Assembly: GCF_000005505.3 (NCBI RefSeq)
Contig: NC_016133.3
Coordinates: 58,245,237 to 58,309,236 of the forward strand
DNA length: 64,000 bases
From: Brachypodium distachyon
Lineage: Eukaryota > Streptophyta > Magnoliopsida > Poales > Poaceae
Direction: 5' to 3'
Shown one piece after another: positions 45,600 through 55,600 of the stretch (position 1 is the stretch's first letter; every line of letters starts with the position of its first letter). Made by a program: the position numbers and the translations under genes. A model generated the notes under the pieces. It searched no databases. It was not told the DNA's origin and worked only from the letters and a program-made list of their open reading frames with translations.

Positions 45600-46925
45600 C
45601 AATGCACCCAATCAACTCAACATGCGAAAGCCGCAGCTAGCTCCCGATCTTTTCCTCCTGGCCGGCCAGCTCGGCAGCTCATCGTGCCACGCGGTCACTG
45701 ACACGCAGGGCCAAGACACTAGCACACAGACACTCACGTGCAGCTCCCACTTGTCAGACGGCCAACAAACGGACCTGTAAGTTTGTTCAAAACCTGTTTC
45801 ATGCATGAATATGTGCCAGAGCTATATAAGCGCGCGCGACACACTAGCTATCCTGATTTGTCGGTAAAATCGAAGTTCACGGGGCATTAGTGTCAACAAG
45901 TTTAGCCCCAGATACAAATAAGCACGACAGACTCATAATGCGTCTACAGTTCATCCGTCAAAAATCTGACACACATTGCACCGTACGTGGGACAGACGTC
46001 CCAACAGACAGTGCGCTGAACTATGAATCCTCATGCCATGTGCTAAAAAAGCCAGGCATGTGATCCACTTGTCTAGTCGGGTAAACAGTTAAACTACCTT
46101 GATACCGAGACATGACACGTTCAAATACACCCATGAGTCATCTGACCTCCATCAGAACGTTAAACCCAAGCCATTTAAACACACTACCTACCTGACTTGT
46201 CAATAAAATAGAAATCGATAGGGTTATCATCGTGAAAAGTTTTGGGCTGAAGTACAAATAAGCGCGACCGGCTCATATGTGTCTGCAGCTCATGTGTCTA
46301 CATGCGGAGGAAAAAGAAACCACGGAATACAAAAGGAATACATGGAGAGAGGAAACCACGGTTGGATGCTTAACCCCTGCCCCGAGAAGTGTGTAAGAAA
46401 GAAAGAAAAAAAGCTACCATCGGCAATCACAAGAAAGAAGTTTTTTTCAGGTAAAAACCACGACGGCACAACACATGCATTGACGGGCCCCGATAGCCCC
46501 GACCTCGAACCAGCTAGGTAACGTAGACCCACCTGCGCAAAGAAACAAGAGCGAGACAAAAGGAGGCAGGCATGCACGTGCCATTAAACAGTACGGTCGA
46601 TCGAAAATTGTGGACCTATAGAACTACAAGGGCAACCCTGCTCCCTGCAGGACCATACGCACGCACGTCTGCTTCATCCCTGCCCCTGCTTTATATGGAT
46701 GGACGCCATCGACTCGTGCAGGCCGTGCCCTGGCGAATTGTTTCCCTTTTATTTTCCTTCTTGCGTTCCTGGCGAATTTTGGTACGTGGGTGTGTGGTCC
46801 TTGCTTTGCTTGCCATCCATCGGTCACTGGCTGGCTTGGCTCCTCTGAAGATTGTTCGCCCATCAGATCAGATCAGAAGACAAAAGCCTTGCTTGCCACG
46901 CAGCTCGTCTCCTTTTGGACTCCAA
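45600..46925 (+). repeat. Segmental duplication, copy 1
   Basis: It shares, in the same order and orientation as copy 2 (50853-52880): CAATGCACCCAATCAA, TCACTGACACxC(G/A)(A/C)GG, a GCTCCCACTTGTCAG and CGGACCTGTA block, AAATAAGC(A/G)CGACAGACTCATA, CAACTAGCTxG and TAGACCCACCTGCGCA, AAAGAAACAAGAGCGAGACA, GGCAGGC(A/G)TGCACxTGCC, GGGCAACCCTG, TATATGGATGGAC(G/A) and CTGAAGATTGTTCGCCCATCAGAT. It has one internal unit where copy 2 has about two. Confidence 0.7.
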
Positions 46926-49543
46926 CCTTTTTTTTTTCCCGGCGACCTCCTCCACTCGGCCGAAGACGACTAATTCTCGGTCCAAACGTCAAAACTATGT
47001 TCAAGTACATTATTTTTTTTGGTTTTCGTGATCAGTTCGGCGGATCTATTGATCGATGGGCCGGCCTGCCCGGATGGGTCGGCCCATTGCCCATCCGGCA
47101 AAATTGGCCCGATAATGCCGCCCGTGTCCCTTGGCTGTTGTTCGCCATGATTCCGCGCCCGGCCTCATCTTCTTCCCGCCTGCTCTTTTTTTACAGTACT
47201 ACTCCGTAGATTCGGTGCAATTCTCTTCCATGCAACAGCCAACACGGATGCATGCTTCACCTGCTTGCTCGCTGCATGTGCACGCATGCATTCGCCGTCT
47301 CTGATGACAGTGCTCGCATAAGTGCAGTACTTAACACATCGATCTTAGTCTTAGACCGTTAATTAACTGCGTGTGCATCTTTAATTAGGAACACCGGGCA
47401 AGGACAGGCCGGGCGTGCATGCCTGCCTGCTCGATTAGTTGGAGCGATCAAGAGCGGCACAAAATTAACACCGATCCGTCCTCTTTAATTTCGCTTTTGT
47501 CAACCATCATCGTGTTCCAAGCTCGCCAAAGCGGGGGTAATCATGCCGCTTTTCTTCTACTAGCATCCCGATTCGCGAGAGCGCTCCATGTATCTTTTCT
47601 GTCTTAATCTGTGCCTGCAGATAATAAGCTGGTAGCTTGAACCATATGCCATGTCATGTCACCGTCTCCTCCTGCTGTAATATCAGCTCCAGCGGCAGAT
47701 CAATCCATCTGAATAGGGATCAAGCAGCACTTCTTCGCTCGATAGCTGCATTGATTTAATCGGTTTTGCTATTTCCAAATCGACTGAGAAATAACTATTT
47801 TTAAATTGATGCTAACAGCCGCTTGATCCAATCCTTGAGATTCGTGAAAAAATTATGCAAGGATCGTCGATGAGAATAATTAATATGAGTTGCTAATTAA
47901 TTTCTCCTAAACTAGTACTCCTCCAATTTAAGCCATCAGATCATGTATAACACCATATGAGGCAAGTTAAAGGTACTACTTATTAGTGGTGCTTAATTAT
48001 CTGTTAAACCGGACGTGTTGTCAGCTAAAAAGGTCAGGTCCACTGATTGTTCCAGCTGTATTAAGCTAGAGGCTAGCTAGTTGCTTGGTTTCCTTTTTTA
48101 AAAGTAGATTAATAAGGACACTGATGATCTGGGGGGCGTCATGATTCGTTTTCATGGAAAAGGAAGCTTTAACTTAAGTCACATCATCTTTGCGATTCGA
48201 AAAATAATTACCCACTTGGCTCCGACTTAATCAGTTTCTCTCTTTAATGATTCTGATTATGTGGCTACTCGAAATGCTGCTAAAACAAATGTGATTTTGA
48301 AAGGAAAAAAAGGGATCATGCTGATGGAGAAAACTTTGATTTTAAGATTTGTATATGACTCTGGTTGTTGAAAGGGAGAGAACAGTACTTAATGCCAATC
48401 CATCCACATTATTTGATGCACACCGGCAGTTAAATTAAGAAAGTGCCAAAATACGTGTTTATGTCCAGCAGTGGACAAGATTCTATCCTCTGCTGGTGCT
48501 CAGGTAATGCCAAGCCAACATGATCTTATCTTATAGTATAAATAGATCCTATAATTAATATTTCTCAGATAGTTTAAGAGCCTCAATGCACAGAGTATCT
48601 CCACACCGCACTAACCATCGATTGGGGCCAGCATCAAGGACCACTGAAACCTAATTTAAAACCATTAGAGTCTTCTGATCCCATTATAATGGCCGGAAGA
48701 CAAACCTGCATGCCTAGGAATGTTTAGCGGCTGTGCTATGAATTGCTCACCCTATCGGTAATATATAACTGCTTAAAGTACTAATCCGCGTATGGTTCCT
48801 GATTCCTTCCCTGTTTGGCGCCACTGCACTTTTTCTTCAGTATTTATTTGGTGACTGCTGCAGAAAAAGCCCTGTATTTGTTTCCTTCGGTTTCTATAAT
48901 ATGCACGTACGTACATATATGTTTTTCATCATATACGGCAGTACTCATTCGTCAGTCATTCAGACACACGTACGTACGTGTGGGTCAGCGTGAATATCCA
49001 TGACAGCGTAGAGTAGTAATTGGCTAATTGCTGACGGGACAAATTACGGTAAGCGGAAATGATGGTTGGTAATCGATGGTTCAGCAGGGCAGAATTCTGC
49101 AGTGAGCAAGCGGCAAGCGGCCATGCATCATCGGTCCATCAAACGTAAATCATGGCGCGGCCGATCTCGAGGCGCGGAAAGGAGATCCATGGCAGCAGCA
49201 GAGGCGCGCGACAGGCGAGGATGAAAGTTCTGAGACACCAAAACCTTTATGAAAAAGGACTACAGTGAGTGAGGGGAGGGAAAGAATTATGCATGGCATG
49301 CCTGCCTGCAAGGAAAAAAAGAAAGAAGAAAAAAGCAAGCAGTGAGTATTTGAGTAATGCTAGCTAGGCATCCATCGCAGAAGCACTAGACTATGCACAA
49401 AATCAGATCACACACATATATAAAAGCTGCTGTTTTGAGGTTGTACGTGGCTGGTAGCCAGTGATCACCTGGCTAGCAATGGCTGCTATGCTAGCTAGCT
49501 GCAGAGAGATTCCTTCGGTTCTCCTGTGAAGAACAAACCATGC

Positions 49544-49800
49544 ATGCGAGCGATGGAGAACTACTTACAGAGTTAGAGTGGTTGTTACTTTACACTCATG
49601 ATCCCCATGAATTCCCTATGCGAGCGATGGAGAACTACTTACAGAGTTAGAGTGGTTGTTACTTTACACTCATGATCCCCATGAATTCCCTATGCGAGCG
49701 ATGGAGAACTACTTACAGAGTTAGAGTGGTTGTTACTTTACACTCATGATCCCCATGAATTCCCTGTGGCGAGTAGTTGTGTTACTTTACACTCATGATT
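49544..49800 (+). repeat. 74-bp tandem repeat, three identical copies plus a partial
   Basis: Copies begin at 49544, 49618 and 49692 with ATGCGAGCGATGGAGAACTA and are identical base for base over 74 bp. A degenerate fourth copy (49766-49800) keeps only TTACTTTACACTCATGAT. Identity of the copies implies very recent expansion or an assembly artefact. Confidence 0.95.
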
Positions 49801-50852
49801 TTTAAATACTTGTCGTGGTTTTATGCAATGCAATCGTACGTTAATTTGCAGGGCCATGCGTGTAGCCTGCTCACAATCGTACGTTTATTTGCAGCGTGTA
49901 CTAGACTACTACAGTACAGTATATATAGTTTGTGTGCCACCTCGTCACACGCCATGACACTGCCTGTCTTTTGAAAAGAAAAATGCATGCATGCGGCACA
50001 GATGATGGACCTGACAAAAGCCAAGTCAAAATGGGAGCAAAAGCTACCGGCCTCTGCGCGCGACTCGATCGATCGTCGGCGACTTAAAGTTAGCACACAC
50101 ATAGTGTATTAATTATTAGATGCTTACTGAAACGTATGTGTCCAATTATTCCGAAGCAAAACCAAGTGATGATGAGCTAAGCAACAGGTTCTGTGGCGCC
50201 TCGCGCCTTACTTAAAACTTAATCATGGACGATATGCGTGTAGACAAAATTATCTGTGCACACACATATATAATAGTAATATGTTTTTCTTTCTTCGGAT
50301 CGATCTCCTTTGACAATCTTGTGCTTTTGACATGGACGATGCTAGTGGCGGTAAAGGCCCACTGGCCCAGCATATAGTAGACTACACAAGCAGAGACAGC
50401 AGACACGCATGTACAGTAGTACAGGTGTGCTGGACTTTTGAAATTATATATGGCCTGCAATTAATCTGGCTTTTACGTTTTACCACACCGCATTATGTTT
50501 CCCAGCCAGCCTGCGCAGTACTCTCTCTCTCATCTCTCTCAGGGACACAGAGAGACATTAGCACATTTGTGTCAACTGTCAAGTCCACTTCTCTTGACAA
50601 CGATGTGTGTCAGCCAGCGTGTGTGTGCCTGCCGTGCGAGCTAGATGGAGATTGGAGAGAGAGAGAGACAAGGAGGCTATGCTAATAGCAAAAGAACAGG
50701 GCCATGCGTGTAGGCTGCCCACAATCGTACGTTTATTTGCAGCGTGTCAAAGCTTGGTTAATCACAGCGAGCGACACGTCCAAACTGGACAGCTGAAGCA
50801 CATGTGTTTCAGGGGCCGGACGGGCTACTACCAGTCTACTGCTGCCATGCAT

Positions 50853-52880
50853 CACTCAATGCACCCAATCAATTAACTCAAACATGTGAAAGCAGCTAGC
50901 TCCGGCATTGCATTGCACAGAGAACAACCGACAGGTCCAGCACGGAATTGGCCGCATCCCCGGTCTTTTCCCTCCTGGCCAACTCGGCATGCCCTGCTGT
51001 GCTGTGCTAGCTCACCGCCCTCTATACGGACAGCTCATCTTGCCGCACGGTCACTGACACCCGAGGCCCTGACACACGTGCGGCTCCCACTTGTCAGGGA
51101 GCCAAAACGGACCTGTATTTGTAAGTTTTTTCTTCTTCTTCAAAAATCCGTTCCATGCATGCTATGCCAGAGAGCTAAGGGCGCGCGCGACATGTCCATA
51201 TGGGTCTACAGCAAACTATGTCTACACCTGGCACACAGTCATCTGAGCTCGATCAGAATTCAGAACGTTTAAACCCCAAGCCATTCTTAACAGACTACCC
51301 TACTCGTCGGCAAAAACTGAAATTGACAGGGCTATCAGTGTAAAAAAGCTTGGCCTGAGGCATAAATAAGCGCGACAGACTCATATGCGTCTACAGGTCA
51401 TCCGTCGGTATCCTAACACGCATGACAACTATTACAATGGTGCGCTGCTGGCACACTGCCCGTTGGGATACCCCAATAGGCATATGTGTTGAACTGTATA
51501 TCCCCGTGCCATGTGCTTCAAAAAGCACAGAAAAAAGACCAACAGTACCACATGCACGCAACCTCTTTGTAAGAAGTCGGATGGACAATAAAACCACCAC
51601 GGTGCTTCCTAAGGAGCGTGAAGTGAAGAAGACAACACGACACGTTCATTCAATCCTCTCTGAGAAAGTCTGATAAAACAAATATAAACATCGTGCTATA
51701 AAAAACGCACGCATGTACACATAGAAGAAAAAATGGACGGGGATAAATTAAACAACACCGAGAGAGAAAAAAGAAACACGGTCGCACGATTAACCCCTTG
51801 ACTGGAGATGTGTGTGAAGCAAAAAAAAACACGACTATAAATCACGAGAAAAGTATTGAAAAAACCATGACGACACAAAACAGCCGTAACACATCCAGAC
51901 TCTTCACGTAAGATAAAGAACAACAAATCCATGACGCTCTATTAGAAACGTGAAGAGAAAAAACACGACATGGCTTATTCATTCAACCCTTATTCGTGAA
52001 GTCTGATCATACTTGGTATAAAAAAGCACACACAAAAGAGAGAGAAAAAAAACACATATGATTGGTGATAAATTAAAGAGGAAAAAAAAAAACCACGGTT
52101 GCATGATCAACCCCTTCACGGCCGAAGAAAAACCCCACGACGAACAATCACAAGAAAAGAAAGAACCGCGACGGCACGAGACAACAAGCAGTGACTGAAG
52201 CTATGGCCGGCGATAGCCCCCAACGGCCAACCAGCTAGCTGCACAAGGTAGACCCACCTGCGCAGGCTGCGGGAGCAAAGAAACAAGAGCGAGACACGGA
52301 TATGGAAAGGGCCGGGCAGGCAGGCGTGCACATGCCCATTAAACACCACGGTCCATCGGTCGATCCAAAGACATGGACCGAGAAGGGCAACCCTGGGGCA
52401 GCAGCACGTCCTGCTTAATTCATATGGATGGACATATCTTGACGCGCGCATCCATCGCCTGCACAGCCAAGTCGTCCCGCGTTTATAAATGCCTCCGTGG
52501 ACCGAGATCGCGGGCCAGTTGATCTCGATCGTGCGCCCCGATGGCATGTTGCATCTGCCACGTACGTGTACGGTTGGTGCGACCGGGCGTGTGGGGAATC
52601 ATTGACGGTCGCTTTGGACGAATTAAATATGGGTCATGGTCGACTCTCCACTGGGGGTGTGGACTCGAGTCCGGTCTTGGCTTGCGCTGTTTCTGATGAG
52701 CCGAGTCTCTCTCTCTTTCTTTCTCACCCTGCACGCACGCAACTGTACGTGGTCCTGCAGCAGCTTGCCATGGATCGGTTGCTGCTAGCTTGGCGCCTCT
52801 GCAGATTGTTCGCCCATCAGATGACAAAACCTTGCCACGCAGCTGGCCGCCCTCAGCTCGTCTCTTTTTATACTCCACCT
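50853..52880 (+). repeat. Segmental duplication, copy 2
   Basis: Counterpart of 45600-46925, longer because of an internal 317-bp tandem duplication (51617-51900 and 51948-52160) and other insertions. The distance between matching landmarks is 5.25 kb at the left end and 5.96 kb at the right end. The copies are clearly diverged, with many small gaps. No intact gene lies in either. Confidence 0.7.
51617..52160 (+). repeat. 317-bp tandem duplication within copy 2
   Basis: Both units contain CGTGAAG(T/A)GAA, a CACGACA and TTCATTCAA segment, GAxAGTCTGAT, GATAAATTAAA, AACCCCTT (51792 and 52109) and AATCACxAGAAAAG. Copy 1 (around 46350-46440) has only one unit. Confidence 0.65.
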
Positions 52881-53301
52881 CCTTTTCTTTTTTTCTGTGA
52901 GTACCTTCTCATGGCCAATGGCGACTATACTTCTCTGCTCGAAATGTACCGGTGTACGACTCGTCAAAGGCAGCCCCGCCCTCTCAGTTAGTATAGTACA
53001 TTTGTTATGGCACGAAGAAAGGCGGCGGCCGGAACATTCATATGTATGTAAACCTAGCTTGCGAGATTGAAATTAAGAACAAATCATCAATTAAGGATCG
53101 ATGGAATTAATGGTGGTGCTAGAGCTAATTAACACTACTTGACGGGGAAGAAAAATGAATGAACCGTCGACGACCATGGCAACAACAATGCAAGGCGGTG
53201 ATGATCGATCGATCAATTGGCCTCATCATAATTAGACGGCAAAAAAATAATCTCTCGCATTTGATCAAACCCTAAAACTCTAAAAGAACAAAAATAACAA
53301 C

Positions 53302-53325
53302 CTCTCTCTCTCTCTCTCTCTCTCT
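53302..53325. repeat. CT microsatellite
   Basis: Twelve perfect CT units, downstream of the TCP stop codon. Confidence 0.95.
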
Positions 53326-53671
53326 GCTTGCTGCTCATGCGTTAATTTCCCTCCTCTAATTCTCCAATGGCATGCACACGCCCCCCGCTCTTCCACTCAC
53401 ATGCTGACATGCACATACAGCTAGCCCAAGCATGCATGCAAAGGATGAAATATCAATCCATGATCTAAATGTGCATGCCTGCCATGGAGTGTAATCCTCG
53501 CGAGTTGTCTAGCTAGCTACGAGGAGATAGAGGAAGGGAAACCACAAAACCGGAAAAGGGAAGAAGAAAAAATGGAATCAAAGACCAACAAATTAAGAAC
53601 AGATCAAAGCTAGGCACACGACCTGAGTACCAGAGACCAATGCACGCGCGATCCTCGGAGACCTTCTTCCT

Positions 53672-54119
53672 CTACGACTCGCTGGTGCTCATGCTCTCGT
53701 GCCGCTCGCCGCCGCCACCGTGCTGCTGCTGCTGGCTATGGCTAGACGCTCCTGCGTCCGTGGGCGCCGCCGCCTGCGCCCGGTACGCATTGAGCGCCGC
53801 AAGGATCCCCATGTGCCCCTCTCCTGCTCCTCCTCCTCCGGCTCCGGCTCCAACCGGGCCGAGCCCCAGCTGCTGGGCCGAGCCCGGCAGGAGCGCCATG
53901 GGCGCCGCCGGGAAGTTCATGAAATGCAGCCCGCTCCCACGGTACACACCGGCGCTGCCCATCTGGGCCGGGAACGTCCAGATCGACTCTCCCCCTCCCC
54001 CACCGGAAGACGGCGCTCCACCCTGCGTGCTATTGCTGCCGCTGGGCACCATCCACACGGTGCCGCTCGGCATCTGGCTCTGCTGCGGCGTCGTGTACCC
54101 GGCCATCTGCTGCTGATAC

Positions 54120-54156
<37 letters not shown>

Positions 54157-54862
54157 TTTCTTGCTCCCATCTCCTCTTCCTGGAAAGATCAGCGGCGTTC
54201 GGCGACGACACGTCGAGCCCGACGCTGCCCGAGTGGAAGTTGAGCAGCAGCGGGGACGCCGATGCCGACGCCGGCGCGGCATCCGACGGCGGCGGGAACC
54301 CGAGCCCGACGACCCGGTCCCACGCGTCAGGACGAGCCCCCGCGCTCCCGATGAACCTTGCGGCGGCGGCGGCCTGGGCTGCGCCGGGGCTTGGCAGGCC
54401 GCGGAGGTGGGCCGGGACGACGGAGAGCGAGGAGCCCGAGGAGCGGAGGGAGATGTTGAGCGAGGTGAAGTTTGCCGGGATGGTGCCGGTGCCCGTGGCG
54501 GCGATCACCGCCGGCTCGGCCTGCTGGAGGAGCCACTCGATGGTCTCGCCGTCCGTCTTGTGGCCCAGCTCACGGGTCAGCTGGAACACGCGCGCCGCGC
54601 ACAGCGCCGGCATCCGGATCCGCCGCCCCCGGCCTTCCACCTTGGTGTGCCGGTCCTTGGTCGACGTCCGCTTCGGCGCCGCTTTGTTGGGCCGCGCGGC
54701 CGCCAGCTGCATCTCGGACGAAGATCCATTCCCGCCGCCACCCGAGGAGGAGCCCGGCGGCCCAGCAGCGGCCTGCTGTTGCTCTTCTTCCTTCTTCTCG
54801 AGGAGCTGCAAGGGGAAGTTGGGGCGCCGGCCGCCGCCTGATCCGGCGATGTCCATGGTCAA
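53672..54862 (-). CDS. Class I TCP transcription factor, TCP14-like
   Basis: Single exon, 396 aa. The TCP domain spans about residues 64-125. The basic part is [17 protein letters not shown], lacking the extra residues of class II, followed by helix 1 ([13 protein letters not shown]), a loop and helix 2 ([18 protein letters not shown]), then [20 protein letters not shown], a block shared with TCP14/15/7/23-type proteins. Such factors dimerise and bind GGNCCCAC or TGGGCY sites and promote cell proliferation in internodes, leaves and embryos. The rest is low-complexity: Ser/Gly-rich N-terminus, Gly- and Pro-rich C-terminus, and a polyglutamine run at about 240-258 from a CTG/CAG repeat. The first ATG is used; a second Met two residues later (MTM) is equally possible. 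A long plus-strand frame over the same bases is a shadow. Confidence 0.95.
54119..54156 (-). repeat. CAG repeat encoding the polyglutamine tract of the TCP protein
   Basis: Twelve consecutive glutamines followed by Y and QQQM, encoded mostly by CAG with single CAA interruptions. Slippage at such tracts can change protein length between accessions. Confidence 0.9.
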
Positions 54863-55600
54863 TTAGACCATGTTATATATACGCTACACACACGGCTATA
54901 TCTGTAATCTGCCGGCGTGTATCTTCTTTACCCGGGTGGTGATTTGGAGGAGAGTGGAAACGGATTTGATGTTGCTGGGCGCCGGCCGGGCTCCTCTTGT
55001 GGGTCTAGCTCGTGAGCTCCTTCGTCTTGTGGGTCTAGCTCGATCGAGAAGGTTAGGTGTGCCGATGGTTGAGAGAGAGAGGGGCTGAGGGAGTGCTTCA
55101 ACTGTCGCCCAAGAGAGCTTAGCTATGAGCCTACTAAAGATTGCAGCTGGCTAGGTTGGCCGGAAGGAATCCTTCATCAATCCTCATGTGATATGATAAG
55201 AGCGAGAAAGAAGCCAGGACGGGCTGTGTTTGTGTTTGTGTTTGTGTGTGCGTGTGGGAGATCACAACACTATTTTATGGAGTTTTGGTGAGGGTTCATC
55301 GATCTCTGATATGATCTGAAAGAAAGGAAGAAGCATGAGCAGATGGCCCTAGCTAGCTAGAAGCTAGGAGAGAGAGAGAGGAAGAAGAAGATGGTGTGGT
55401 GGTACTTTGTAGGGCTTGGAGAAGAGAACTAGCTAGATGGATGAATTAAATGGTTCCTTGATGATGTAGAGAGAGAAGAGCTTGAGAAGGAAACTGTAGT
55501 AGCAGCAGTGTACATGGAGGGAGACGGGCGAGGGGAGGAGGATAAGGCCGGAGGAGCTAGCTAGAGACTAGAGAGGTCGATCGGGGGCCGAAGAAATTAT
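54863..55600 (-). promoter_or_regulatory. Probable leader and promoter region of the TCP gene
   Basis: On the minus strand this stretch is rich in CT runs (complement of GAGAGAG at 55070-55082, 55368-55380 and 55470-55480), as in many plant core promoters and leaders. A TATATAA on the minus strand lies only about 10 bp from the start codon, too close to be the core promoter. No clear TATA box can be chosen, so the transcription start is unknown. Confidence 0.4.

Larger units (their letters stand above)
45300..53671. other. Spacer between HVA22 and TCP genes, built largely of duplicated sequence
   Basis: No supported gene in 8.4 kb. Collinear diverged duplications link 45600-46925 with 50853-52880, and smaller ones link 45465-45560 with 47970-48160 and 49845-49900 with 50697-50745. 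A perfect 74-bp triplication lies at 49544. Open frames are short. The TCP gene's 3' untranslated region should lie in the last few hundred bases. Confidence 0.65.

Noticed and set aside
49544..49800. CRISPR-like array
   Set aside because: The units are directly adjacent with no unique spacers, and this is plant nuclear DNA. It is an ordinary tandem repeat.
53699..54841. 380-codon plus-strand frame opposite the TCP gene
   Set aside because: A GC-rich codon shadow of a gene with a clear TCP domain; its own translation is Arg/Leu-rich with no recognisable fold.
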